Of a stretch of 50,070 bases of DNA, positions 16,946-24,476 are shown in pieces; the stretch's first letter is position 1; every line of letters starts with the position of its first letter. The notes below the pieces were generated by a model, which saw only the letters and a program-made list of their open reading frames with translations, made no database searches and was not told the DNA's origin. A program made the translations under genes and the position numbers. Source of the DNA: JAGOUA01 sp964428975 (lineage in GTDB: Bacteria; Patescibacteriota; Patescibacteriia; 2-12-FULL-60-25); the NCBI GenBank assembly GCA_964428975.1, contig CAYSAI010000008.1, positions 1 to 50,070 on the forward strand. Reading direction: 5' to 3'.

Positions 16946-17719
16946 TCAGCGATCCCGATTGATCGAGGCTTTGAGCGTGTTTGCGATACACTCTCGTACG
17001 AATACAGACGTGTTCGAAACATCGATCATGTGTACACGCGTGTGTCTCTCGAAGAAGGGTGAAAGAAGAACGGGATTCATCATAGCGTCACGCACCTGCT
17101 CTTGAAGAGCGGTGTTTTGGTCGAATGCGTCCAGATCGTTTCGATTCTGCAGGCGCTTCTGCAGGCGCTTCTGCGCTATTCCAACAGGCGCTTGAAGAAT
17201 GAACAGGTCGTTCGGCGCGTAGAGGAGTTCAAGCGAATTTCCGGGAAGACGCAGCAGCGCATCACGCACCTCTGCGAGTGCACGACCGCTTTCCTGCGCG
17301 ATCGCCGGCGCTTGATACGTGAGAGACGACAGAAGGCCCCGCGACTGCACAACCCATAATCCTCGATTGTGCAGATAGGGAATGACGAGATGCGTGTAGA
17401 GCTCATCTCGGTTCAGCGCGTAGAGATAGGCGAGCTCATGCTGATCAATCGAGCTTCCATCCCTGAGCTTGCTCCGAATGTTCGCGCCAATACCGGCGTA
17501 GGTAGGCTCGGCGATGAGCAGAATCGAAGGAAAAACCTTCTCATGAAACAGGTCATCTATCGTGGGCGCGCGTTTGTGCGCCTGTTCAAACTTGGTCGCA
17601 TCGAACACCGTGAGACGTGTTCCTGAGAGATGACGAATGGTTTCAATCACGGCTTCGACGGCATTCGTTTTTCCGACCCCATCACCGCCTTCGATAACGA
17701 TCAGACGATATTTCGACAT
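16946..17719 (-). CDS. tmk: thymidylate kinase
   Basis: Protein of 257 residues, a little longer than usual (~210). It has the P-loop GGDGVGKT at residues 11-18. After it come a DATKFEQ stretch, LIAEPTYAGIG (the dTMP-kinase 'P(T/G)-G-iG' block) and a QSRGLLSSLTYQ segment in the place of the family's D-R---S--AYQ block, with Arg conserved. It phosphorylates dTMP to dTDP. The start ATG 17719 has a clear Shine-Dalgarno GAGAGGAG and lies two bases after the thyX stop, so the two are translationally coupled and act in consecutive steps. A direct repeat (gcaggcgcttct twice, near 17148-17172) encodes RLQKRLQ; it looks like a local slippage duplication. Confidence 0.88.
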   Translation of the reverse strand: MSKYRLIVIEGGDGVGKTNAVEAVIETIRHLSGTRLTVFDATKFEQAHKRAPTIDDLFHEKVFPSILLIAEPTYAGIGANIRSKLRDGSSIDQHELAYLYALNRDELYTHLVIPYLHNRGLWVVQSRGLLSSLTYQAPAIAQESGRALAEVRDALLRLPGNSLELLYAPNDLFILQAPVGIAQKRLQKRLQNRNDLDAFDQNTALQEQVRDAMMNPVLLSPFFERHTRVHMIDVSNTSVFVRECIANTLKASINRDR

Positions 17720-17721
17720 GG

Positions 17722-19143
17722 CTACTCCTCTCCGACGGCCTTTCCGGTCGTCTGGTTGATGATGGTGTGTGTACCGCGACGAAGGCTCCACGTATCCGGT
17801 TCATGGTTGGCATGAATCTTGATTTCGGAAAGCTGGACGGCAAGCTGCATCGCAGCGTCCTGCATCATCATCCGAAGCGTCGAATGCACATCCGGCCTCG
17901 TACGAAGCTCAAGAAGATACACGATGGCGTGAAGCGGTCCGTGTACGATGACGGGAATCTTATAGCCCATGGCGATGTAGGATTCGCGCCTGATCGATTG
18001 ACCGCCGAGTTGTCGAATAGCAAGTTTTTGCCGCTCTTCGAGGGAGACAGCCTCCTTTCGAAGATCAGACGGTAGTTGATCGAGGTACCATGAATGAAAA
18101 CCTCCATCCACACGAAGCGTCGGAACACGAATGCGACAGGCACGATGACGCTGAAGGTCGCGGAAGGAGCCGTAATCCAGCCAACCTTGAAACTCGATCG
18201 TTCCAAACGGATTCGTATCGACAGTGATGAGTGCACCGCGCGGACGCCGCTCGAAAAGATCTCCGAACCCTTGAACGAGTGCCGTTTGGTCGATCGTATT
18301 CGTCACTTCAACGGCATCACGTATATTCCAGTCTCGTGATCCGAATCTGAATCGCTCCACACGAAACTCAAGCTCGGTGGCGCATGTGAGCTGCTCTCGC
18401 ATCCATAGACGCACTTCTTCCGACCACGGCTTCTCGAAGCTCGAGGGGAACAGCTCTCGCAGTCCCGCGAGCGTCGTTTCAGCGAATGTTCGTACGAGAG
18501 GGTTCGGATGGAGCTCCATCTTACGAAGATGGTCGTTCGCGATACGAAGATTCGTACTCCATGAGAGCATCGTGGACACGCCCGCGGGCAGGAAGCCACG
18601 CAGAATGTCGAACGCTCTCGCGTTGATCGCACGTTCGTACGTTTTCGCCTCTTCTCCCTCTTGCAGAGGATATTGCTCGCGAAGATGCGCCTTCATCGGT
18701 TCTTGGGCGCGGAAATAGAAATCCATCCACGTCTGTTGAACAGCAGCACCCGCTTCTGTACCAAGAGGATTTGCGACCACCGCTTTCGACATGTCCATGT
18801 AGCGCGTGCTCGCCTCCTGACCGTTATAGAGCGGCGTGTCTTGAATCGCCTTCGCGACGGGCATGGACACACCCTCAATAAAGAGAACGATCTGTCCACA
18901 ATCGCCGATGCTCGCATGGCCATAGCCGGTGTAGTACTGCGCCATGAACGGCGCAGCTTTCTCGGCGGTGAGCACATCAACACGTGTCGTGATGCTCTTC
19001 GGGCTTCGCGAATACAACGCCTGCAGCATCGCAACCACTTCTGGATGCGAATGCGAAACGAGACAATACACGTGAACAGATGCTTCGATAGGCGTCAAAC
19101 GAACGAGCAAGGCCTCTCCTGCGGTACGTGTCACGATGTCCAT
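17722..19143 (-). CDS. thyX: two-domain flavin-dependent thymidylate synthase
   Basis: Protein of 473 residues, twice the usual ThyX length (~230). Domain 1 (~1-220) has GYGHASIGDCGQIVLFIEGVS, the SxRY part of the ThyX motif at 112-115 (EASTRYMD) and NLR at 198-200, but lacks RHR. Domain 2 (~240-450) has DYGSFRDLQRHR with RHR at 332-334 and IVYLLELRTRP, but lacks SxRY. The two halves of the signature RHRxxSx(n)SxRY are thus split between domains. The enzyme would make dTMP from dUMP with folate, FAD and NADPH. ATG 19143 is set by a perfect AGGAGGTG eight bases upstream. It is the first gene of a unit with tmk. Confidence 0.85.
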   Translation of the reverse strand: MDIVTRTAGEALLVRLTPIEASVHVYCLVSHSHPEVVAMLQALYSRSPKSITTRVDVLTAEKAAPFMAQYYTGYGHASIGDCGQIVLFIEGVSMPVAKAIQDTPLYNGQEASTRYMDMSKAVVANPLGTEAGAAVQQTWMDFYFRAQEPMKAHLREQYPLQEGEEAKTYERAINARAFDILRGFLPAGVSTMLSWSTNLRIANDHLRKMELHPNPLVRTFAETTLAGLRELFPSSFEKPWSEEVRLWMREQLTCATELEFRVERFRFGSRDWNIRDAVEVTNTIDQTALVQGFGDLFERRPRGALITVDTNPFGTIEFQGWLDYGSFRDLQRHRACRIRVPTLRVDGGFHSWYLDQLPSDLRKEAVSLEERQKLAIRQLGGQSIRRESYIAMGYKIPVIVHGPLHAIVYLLELRTRPDVHSTLRMMMQDAAMQLAVQLSEIKIHANHEPDTWSLRRGTHTIINQTTGKAVGEE

Positions 19144-19226
19144 CGGACACCTCCTATTGTTGTTGAGGAACCTATCCCGGAGCATTCCGGAACTGGTGGG
19201 TAGCTTGAGGAAAACGGTATGAAACG

Positions 19227-19802
19227 TCAACTTTTGAGCCCAAGTTTTTGGAGTCCAAACGACGTAAGAAGTGTGTGCGAAGCCTGGGAAAAGTCCTCAC
19301 GTGAGCCGTTATTATCCACTCGATACTTCGCGCGTTCCATCACGAAGGGGATGCTGCGCTCGGTGGGAGCTGCTTCATCTGCGAGAAATCCTTCCCATGA
19401 GAGATTCGCTTCCGTAGCCTTTTCACCCCGTTTTTTCATCCGTTCATAACGAAGTTTTGCGTCTGCCTCGATAGCGATGAGATGAAAGTGGGGAAGGGGT
19501 TCAAGGGCGACGATGTCTTCTGGACGACGAATACCGTCAATCACGACAACCTCTTCTTTTGCTTGAAGCGCAGCGGTTTCAATCGCGTAGGAAAAGAGAT
19601 CCTCACCAAACGCTGCTCGAAGAGAAACGGAAGCTTTAATGAAGTTCTCGCGAGATTTTTCTATCATCAGACGCGTGAGAATATCGCCAATAACCCCACT
19701 AAAGCGAAAATAGCCTGCGCCATACTCTTTCGTCAGAATATCGGCGAGCGTTCCTTTTCCACACCCTTGTAAACCAACGAGTCCGAAGATGAGTCGAGGC
19801 AT
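19227..19802 (-). CDS. P-loop nucleotide kinase, dNMP kinase/dephospho-CoA kinase-like
   Basis: Protein of 191 residues. The P-loop GLQGCGKGT is at residues 10-18, then FRFSGVIGDIL, and the segment VVVIDGIRRPEDIVAL that is typical of deoxynucleotide or dephospho-CoA kinase-like proteins. A RYERMKKRGEK lid-like stretch follows. The exact substrate cannot be told; its place beside thyX and tmk favours a nucleotide. A TATACT box ends nine bases before the ATG, so the leader is very short. thyX follows after 83 bases. Confidence 0.72.
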   Translation of the reverse strand: MPRLIFGLVGLQGCGKGTLADILTKEYGAGYFRFSGVIGDILTRLMIEKSRENFIKASVSLRAAFGEDLFSYAIETAALQAKEEVVVIDGIRRPEDIVALEPLPHFHLIAIEADAKLRYERMKKRGEKATEANLSWEGFLADEAAPTERSIPFVMERAKYRVDNNGSREDFSQASHTLLTSFGLQKLGLKS

Positions 19803-19825
19803 ATGAAGAAGAGTATAGCATAAAC

Positions 19826-19860
19826 AAAAACGCCCCGTCCCGATAGTATCGGGAGGGGGC
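19826..19860 (-). terminator. terminator of the Fis-type regulator
   Basis: GC-rich stem (cccga/tcggg extended by cccc/gggg) followed by cgttttt on the minus strand, just upstream of the -10 box of the kinase gene at 19802. Confidence 0.75.
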
Positions 19861-19876
19861 AGAGCGAGCCTAGAAT

Positions 19877-20488
19877 CTAGAATAGTTTCGGTGCGAGGAG
19901 ACCAAGGCGCTTCATCTTGCGCCAGAGGGTGGTGGGTGAAAGTCCGAGGAGTGCGGCGGCTTTCTCGCGGTTACCCTCGTGCTCGTTGAGCGCGGCGATA
20001 ATCAAACCGCGTTCTTTATGATTATCGACAGAAGTATCGATTTCTTCTGAGGAAAATTCTTTTACGAGGCCCTTCAACGCGTCGCGCGCGGCCTCCGAGA
20101 GCACATCCTTCGGCTTCGGAGCTTCTTTCAAAAGTTCCATCGTGATGCAGAGCAGACGATAGTCGTTGCCAGCCTTCGTGATCTCGCCTGCCTTGAGAGT
20201 AATCGAGGCCGGCGCCGTCCAGGACGAAGTCACCGCTTTCTCGATCGTATGCAGCCGGTTGACGATCCACAGACGCACATCGTTGAGCCGCTTCAGACAC
20301 TGTTGAGGCGTGCCACCCTTCTCCTCGATCAGTACGCAGACGCTGCTCCGAGATCCAGTGAGAGCCTCGTATACCGCGGCGACGAGCTTCTCGACACTCT
20401 CGCTTCGGTCGATGTCATCGAATGGAATGATGCAGAGCCGATTCGGGGGAGCGATGAGTTCCATAGCCATTCCCGTGTTCGCTTTCAT
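19877..20488 (-). CDS. Fis-type HTH regulator lacking an AAA+ domain
   Basis: Protein of 203 residues. The C-terminus (~162-197, ALNEHEGNREKAAALLGLSPTTLWRKMKRLGL) is a clear Fis/NtrC-type helix-turn-helix. Residues 1-125 are not the sigma-54 AAA+ domain; no GAFTGA or Walker motif is present. The part LCIIPFDDID ... SVCVLIEEKG ... ITLKAGEI looks like a small alpha/beta sensor of unknown kind. A standalone Fis-type regulator of this build is not one I can name. ATG 20488 has the Shine-Dalgarno AAGGAGA and a consensus promoter just upstream (TTGACA-18-TAAAAA). It sits inside the nucleotide cluster and may control it; that is a guess. Confidence 0.7.
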   Translation of the reverse strand: MKANTGMAMELIAPPNRLCIIPFDDIDRSESVEKLVAAVYEALTGSRSSVCVLIEEKGGTPQQCLKRLNDVRLWIVNRLHTIEKAVTSSWTAPASITLKAGEITKAGNDYRLLCITMELLKEAPKPKDVLSEAARDALKGLVKEFSSEEIDTSVDNHKERGLIIAALNEHEGNREKAAALLGLSPTTLWRKMKRLGLLAPKLF

Positions 20489-20514
20489 AAATGTCTCCTT
20501 TCATGAGGTGTCGT

Positions 20515-20544
20515 TTTTTACCACTTTTTTAGCGGTTTTGTCAA
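20515..20544 (-). promoter_or_regulatory. promoter of the Fis-type regulator
   Basis: TTGACA (20544-20539), 18-base spacer, TAAAAA (20520-20515) on the minus strand. Confidence 0.7.
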
Positions 20545-20551
20545 TACTTTG

Positions 20552-20656
20552 TACCTCACCCCTACCCCTCTCCTTCGTAAGGAGAGGGGTTCTGAGGGGA
20601 CGAACGACTCTAACCCCCCTCTCCTTACGAAGGAGAGGGGGAAAGGGGGTGAGGTA
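20552..20656. repeat. 105-bp palindromic (REP/MITE-like) element
   Basis: Outer inverted ends tacctcacccc/ggggtgaggta flank two internal hairpins: acccctctcctt-cgt-aaggagaggggt (20564-20590) and cccctctcctt-acg-aaggagagggg (20616-20640). The two hairpins are also inverted copies of each other, so the whole unit is one large palindrome with no coding capacity. It lies between dcd and the regulator promoter, and may double as the dcd terminator. Confidence 0.8.
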
Positions 20657-20682
20657 TCGGAGAGCGGCAGAGGTGATCTTTG

Positions 20683-21777
20683 TCAACTCTTAAACCACTT
20701 CGCGAGCTTTGGTCCTTGTTGATGTGTGTAGTTCGAGGCGAGGTCGGTTCCGTATATTTTGTCTGGAATGGCGAGCACGTGTTCATACGCCATCACGCAA
20801 ATAGGCTGTCCATCACGCAAGTAAAAAGGATGTCCGTAGGCTTCTACCTCAAGGACGCCCACCGTTCCACGCTCGGCTACGGCTTCTCGCCAGCCAAATC
20901 CTGGGTCAAAAAAGCCCGCAAAATGAGAACGAAACTCGCCTTTGGAGCTGTCATACGCGATCATTTCTGCTGCGTACGTAGGTGGAATCACTACACCTTC
21001 TTTTGTTGCGAGAATCGTGAAATCTCCTGGAGTGAGCAAAAGCTCGTGCGTTTCTGTGCGATGAATTGGTTCAAAGAACCGATGGGGATCATGATCAAAG
21101 ACCTGCGTATCAAGAATGTTCTCTCTGGAAGGAATCGCTTTCCAAGCGATAATCTCTTGGGAAGAAAGATCCACCGTCATGGTAAGACCGTGCCCAAGAT
21201 GAAGAGGTGAGGCGGGAATCGGGGCGTGTTCCGTCGTACGAAGAAGGGGTTCTTGCTGATACAAAAACTGAAGCTCGATCGCGGACAGACGTCCGTCTCC
21301 AGTAAACAACCGGAGTTGATTGATGCGATCACCCGCATGTACACGCACAGCGAAGGACATGGGAATGAGCTCGATCCAAAGGCCTCCATGATAGCCCATC
21401 GGCAGATGATCAAATGAGGCAATTCCATCTGCAAGCAATCGCCCACGAAGGTTGATGCGTCCTGAAGAGCTTTTATTGCTTGCACAGGCATGGATATTCG
21501 CTGGAAGGGCGAGCGCTTCTTCCAATTTTAGAAGATACACCGTCTTTGGAAGAAGCGGCTTTTCAAGCGAGTGAGACGTTCCTCCGTGACGCGCGATGAG
21601 CGCCTCGATCGTTTCACCTTGCTTTGGAAGGAGCGATCCAGGCATCACGAAACAGCGCTCGCCCAGCGTGAGATCGATGGATGAGGGTTGAATATGCGCT
21701 GTTTTTGCTCCTGTGAGAATTCCTGCCGCGAGCGCCTGTGCGATCATCTGATAGGGAAGTGAGCCGGTTGAGCGCAT
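20683..21777 (-). CDS. dcd: 2'-deoxycytidine 5'-triphosphate deaminase, two-domain form
   Basis: Protein of 364 residues, the long type with two dUTPase-like beta domains, as in Alphaproteobacteria. Domain 1 has IQPSSIDLTLGERCFVMPGS and NKSSSGRINLRGRLLADG. Domain 2 has PGDFTILATKEGVVIPPTYAAEM and SHFAGFFDPGFGW. It converts dCTP to dUTP, the first step towards dUMP for thymidylate synthesis; no separate dUTPase is in the window. ATG 21777 (MRSTGSLPYQM) follows a TATCAT box by 11 bases. The frame is open further upstream to 21834 but without motif support. The neighbouring thyX, tmk and deoxyribosyltransferase-like genes fit one pathway. Confidence 0.87.
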   Translation of the reverse strand: MRSTGSLPYQMIAQALAAGILTGAKTAHIQPSSIDLTLGERCFVMPGSLLPKQGETIEALIARHGGTSHSLEKPLLPKTVYLLKLEEALALPANIHACASNKSSSGRINLRGRLLADGIASFDHLPMGYHGGLWIELIPMSFAVRVHAGDRINQLRLFTGDGRLSAIELQFLYQQEPLLRTTEHAPIPASPLHLGHGLTMTVDLSSQEIIAWKAIPSRENILDTQVFDHDPHRFFEPIHRTETHELLLTPGDFTILATKEGVVIPPTYAAEMIAYDSSKGEFRSHFAGFFDPGFGWREAVAERGTVGVLEVEAYGHPFYLRDGQPICVMAYEHVLAIPDKIYGTDLASNYTHQQGPKLAKWFKS

Positions 21778-21835
21778 AGATGGGTCGCATGATACGCCTG
21801 ATCGCGTACGTTTGTCATCTACAAAATAAAACACC

Positions 21836-21855
21836 CTCGCACAGAATCGTGCGAG
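21836..21855 (-). terminator. terminator after the deoxyribosyltransferase-like gene
   Basis: Stem ctcgcac/gtgcgag with a 6-base loop, followed by ggtgttttatttt on the minus strand. Confidence 0.7.
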
Positions 21856-21867
21856 AGCAGGTAGGGT

Positions 21868-22386
21868 CTATCGTCCCAAGGGAATACCGCTTCGTGAGAG
21901 ACGTTTTCCGTGAATGCGAGCGAGAACGCTTCGACACGTATCGATAAGCGTTTCGTAGATGGTGGTTTGAGGATAGCGCTGTTCGAGCGTGTGTTTGAGA
22001 TAGCGCATGCCAGAAAACCCCTCCTCAATACCGACGACGCAGTGGTGCATATCACCACGAATTCCATAGAGACCGAGCTCGATGCGCGTGGTTTGCGCGT
22101 AGGCTCGATCACAACGATGTTCCTGCTCACGAGCACACCAGAAGAGAATGATGCCGTGGCGCATCGCGTAATCGAGATGATCTTGTTCCCATGTGACCTG
22201 CAGATCATAGTCTCCATGCCATGGTGACGGGGCTCGTGGAGAAGCAATGAGGATTTCCGAATCGTGTTCCTGAAAGAAATCGAGTGCCTCTTGCTGCCAA
22301 TCATACGCGCCTTTGATAGGACCCGCGAGGAAGACGAGCGGCTGACGAGCCAGAGGAAGACGTTTCGGAGCGATAATAGCGACCAT
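21868..22386 (-). CDS. nucleoside 2-deoxyribosyltransferase-like protein
   Basis: Protein of 172 residues. The N-terminus LVFLAGPIKGAYDWQQEALDFF, then LIASPRAPSPWHGDYDLQVTWEQDHLDYA, match the nucleoside deoxyribosyltransferase-like family (the 'FlAGP....W...al..l' and 'PR.......Q..WE..hl' blocks). Then comes ILFWCAREQEH ... YAQTTRIELGLYG, with the Glu that usually acts as nucleophile or base contact. Such enzymes exchange or remove bases from deoxynucleosides. ATG 22386 is fixed by a strong Shine-Dalgarno AAAGGAGGT. Its promoter sits inside a dispersed repeat. Confidence 0.78.
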   Translation of the reverse strand: MVAIIAPKRLPLARQPLVFLAGPIKGAYDWQQEALDFFQEHDSEILIASPRAPSPWHGDYDLQVTWEQDHLDYAMRHGIILFWCAREQEHRCDRAYAQTTRIELGLYGIRGDMHHCVVGIEEGFSGMRYLKHTLEQRYPQTTIYETLIDTCRSVLARIHGKRLSRSGIPLGR

Positions 22387-22406
22387 GGAACCTCCTTTGC
22401 GGGACT

Positions 22407-22436
22407 ACTCTACACAGATTGCTTTGTTCCTCGCAA
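22407..22436 (-). promoter_or_regulatory. promoter of the deoxyribosyltransferase-like gene
   Basis: TTGCGA (22436-22431), 18-base spacer and TAGAGT (22412-22407) on the minus strand. The -35 falls in a sequence that resembles a common dispersed repeat. Confidence 0.5.
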
Positions 22437-22441
22437 TGACG
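22413..22441. repeat. dispersed-repeat remnant (cattgcgagg...aagcaatct type)
   Basis: Read on the minus strand: cgtcattgcgaggaacaaag followed by caatctgtg. This is like the widespread intergenic repeat with inverted attgc/gcaat ends found in many bacteria. Confidence 0.5.
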
Positions 22442-22443
22442 AC

Positions 22444-22468
22444 AAAAAAACGCCCCCATGCGGAGCGT
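22444..22468 (-). terminator. rplA terminator
   Basis: Stem cgctcc/ggggcg (one G-U pair) and seven T on the minus strand, just after rplA. Confidence 0.75.
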
Positions 22469-22482
22469 TTCCCTTTTCTTCT

Positions 22483-23172
22483 TTATACGGTTGCTGGATC
22501 GACTTTTATGCCGGGTCCCATCGTGGAGGTGAGCGTTACGCTTTTGAGATAGACACCCTTTGAGGAAGATGGCTTGCTCTTCTTCACCGCTTCGAGAAGG
22601 GTGCTGAAGTTTTCTGCGATTTTATTCGCGTCGAGCGAGGCTTTGGCGATCGCTTGATGGATATTCCCTGTTTGATCATTTTTGAAGGCAACTTTTCCTT
22701 TTTTGATATCTTCTACCATCTTTTTGACGTTTGTGTTTACCGTATCGGTTTTTGGGTTCGGCATGAGACCAGCCGGACCAAGAAGCTTCGCGATTTTTGC
22801 CATTTTTGCCATCATGTCGGGCGTTGCGACGGCGACGTCGAAGTCCATTTTCCCGGAAGCGGCAATTTCAGCGATCAGTTCTTCCCCTCCAACCATTTCA
22901 GCTCCGGCATCGCGCGCGTCTTTCTCTTTATCGGCGCTGACGAAGGCGGCAACTTTCTTTGATTTGCCGATCGAATGAGGGAAAATGATCGTTGCGCGTA
23001 CCTGTTGATCGCCCTTTTTCACGTCTATGCCTAAGTTGAGATGCACTTCGATGGTGCTATCAAACTTCGTGGTAGCCGTCTGTTGTACGAGTTCTACCGC
23101 TTGTGCGAGCGTATAGAGTTTTTTACGGTCAACCTGTATTTTGAGGGTATTATAGCGTTTGCTACGAGGCAT
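22483..23172 (-). CDS. rplA: 50S ribosomal protein L1
   Basis: Protein of 229 residues, normal for L1. It has the family blocks FDSTIEVHLNLGIDVKKGDQ, VRATIIFPHSIGK, the LLGPAGLMPNPKTDTV signature and the C-terminal KGVYLKSVTLTSTMGPGIKVD. L1 forms the mobile L1 stalk of the 50S subunit near the E site and also represses its own operon. The start (MPRSKRYN) is chosen by homology; the long open frame upstream is unrelated. It is separated from rplK by an unknown gene, unlike the usual adjacent order. A GC hairpin (gggcgcacgccc) in the leader before the ATG may be a regulatory site. Confidence 0.95.
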   Translation of the reverse strand: MPRSKRYNTLKIQVDRKKLYTLAQAVELVQQTATTKFDSTIEVHLNLGIDVKKGDQQVRATIIFPHSIGKSKKVAAFVSADKEKDARDAGAEMVGGEELIAEIAASGKMDFDVAVATPDMMAKMAKIAKLLGPAGLMPNPKTDTVNTNVKKMVEDIKKGKVAFKNDQTGNIHQAIAKASLDANKIAENFSTLLEAVKKSKPSSSKGVYLKSVTLTSTMGPGIKVDPATV

Positions 23173-23263
23173 AGGGTCAAATGTGGTGATACGGGCGTGC
23201 GCCCTCCCACAGAAAGAATAAGTAGGCGAAGAGTAGGCTTTTCCCGTTATTTTGTCAACGGAT

Positions 23264-24427
23264 TTAGATATTCGCTCGAAACACCTGTCCATGCCCGCTT
23301 GAGAGTGAGGGCACGCCTGTTTGTTCGATGTCGTGCTGAACAATTTGAAGAAGACGCCGCGTTTGTTCATGCATAATAGTAAGGTCAAGACCGGCAAACT
23401 CTGCTCCCACGTGCTTTGTATAAAATTCTACTTCTATAGCTTCTTTGGGCTTTGTATCGAGATGCATGAGCCATGATTCTAGCTCTGGATGTCGTTGAAG
23501 GAGCGTTTCTTGCAGTGCATGATAGATCACGGCATAGGCGGCAATAGCTCGCAAGAGCCACGCATCTCGTTTGCTTATTTTGCTACGGCTTAAACGAGCC
23601 GCCTCATCTATGATGGAAGAAAACGAGAACTCATGTCCATGAACAGGAAATGCTGGCTCAAGATGACGAATGGCATGAGCGGCGAGGAATCGTGCTTGGA
23701 CGAGTAGTTGAATACCAAAAAGATCACGTAAGCCTTCAAGAGCTGCTTGATCCGCCTCTATCTGACCCACAAGATCAAACGAATGGATAAACCCAACCAT
23801 GGGAACGTGGAATCCTCGAGGAGATACTTCGTCCATGTTAACGCCACCGGCGATTTCAGCATTCGTGTGTTTTTTTGGGAGATAGATCAGCTGTTTTGCG
23901 TCTGCTGGTGGAAATCGTCGCCGATGATTAGGCGCGGTAACATCTTCGCTCACGAGACGGTGAACTTTATCGCCAATTTCCTGAATGCCGGATGTGACAT
24001 CAATAGCGAGTGGGTAGAGTGGGTACAGGGCACTTTCTTCTTCTTCTTCTTCTTCTTCGGTACGAGCTTTGGTAGGAGCATCTTCAAAAAAAGCGATCAC
24101 ATCATGTCCGTGAAACACATCGTCAAATTTTGCGGCAGGAAATACATCGGTGAGTTTTGGTGATAGTTGGGGGAACAATTTTGGATTTCCAGCGAAGAAC
24201 AGGGTGGCAAGCTGTTCTGCGAGTTCTGCGGCTGGGCTGATGTTGTTCTGCATTCTCGCTAACTTGTCATTCAGTCTCTCTTGCTTTTCCTTTGGGAGAG
24301 ATGGTTGTTGAGCACGAGCCCTTCTTGCGCGGATGCGTGTATCGGCAAGGCAGGTAGGCATGTCAACAATAATTTTCTTCGGAGGAGGCGAGTTCTGTGT
24401 TTGTGCGATGGAATGGTCAAGCGGCAT
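23264..24427 (-). CDS. unknown protein between rplK and rplA
   Basis: Protein of 387 residues, no signal peptide or membrane helix. I do not recognise it with confidence. Visible: a basic N-terminus (IRARRARAQQ), the stretch KFDDVFHGHDVIAFFED near residue 100, an acidic run of eight Glu, then LAIDVTSGIQEIGDKV. The order D...D, then A-x-D-V-T resembles a PD-(D/E)XK nuclease core, but the final Lys is not clear. The C-terminal half is helical and rich in Ala, Leu and His. It begins at ATG 24427, 50 bases after rplK, behind a palindromic promoter-like sequence. It overlaps neither ribosomal gene. Its position inside the L11-L1 unit is unusual. Confidence 0.6.
   Translation of the reverse strand: MPLDHSIAQTQNSPPPKKIIVDMPTCLADTRIRARRARAQQPSLPKEKQERLNDKLARMQNNISPAAELAEQLATLFFAGNPKLFPQLSPKLTDVFPAAKFDDVFHGHDVIAFFEDAPTKARTEEEEEEEESALYPLYPLAIDVTSGIQEIGDKVHRLVSEDVTAPNHRRRFPPADAKQLIYLPKKHTNAEIAGGVNMDEVSPRGFHVPMVGFIHSFDLVGQIEADQAALEGLRDLFGIQLLVQARFLAAHAIRHLEPAFPVHGHEFSFSSIIDEAARLSRSKISKRDAWLLRAIAAYAVIYHALQETLLQRHPELESWLMHLDTKPKEAIEVEFYTKHVGAEFAGLDLTIMHEQTRRLLQIVQHDIEQTGVPSLSSGHGQVFRANI
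24035..24058. repeat. trinucleotide repeat (ttc)8
   Basis: Eight perfect ttc units on the plus strand (gaa on the coding strand), encoding eight Glu. Copy-number change would keep the frame and vary the acidic run. Confidence 0.9.
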
Positions 24428-24434
24428 AAAAAAA

Positions 24435-24459
24435 TGTGCTATACACGGAGTATAGCACA
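24435..24459. promoter_or_regulatory. palindrome with two outward -10-like boxes
   Basis: Perfect 10-bp inverted repeat tgtgctatac/gtatagcaca around acgga. Each strand reads TGTGCTATAC, like an extended -10. On the minus strand it would serve the gene starting at 24427; it could also be an operator. Confidence 0.5.
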
Positions 24460-24476
24460 CATTCTTATCGACAAGC

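Noticed and set aside
17148..17172. Possible repeat array (gcaggcgcttct twice)
   Set aside because: Only two units inside tmk, encoding RLQKRLQ; a local duplication and not an array.
19877..20488. Sigma-54-dependent activator
   Set aside because: Only the Fis-type helix-turn-helix is present; no AAA+ motifs.
24035..24058. CRISPR-like or satellite array
   Set aside because: It is a simple ttc trinucleotide run in a coding region without spacers.
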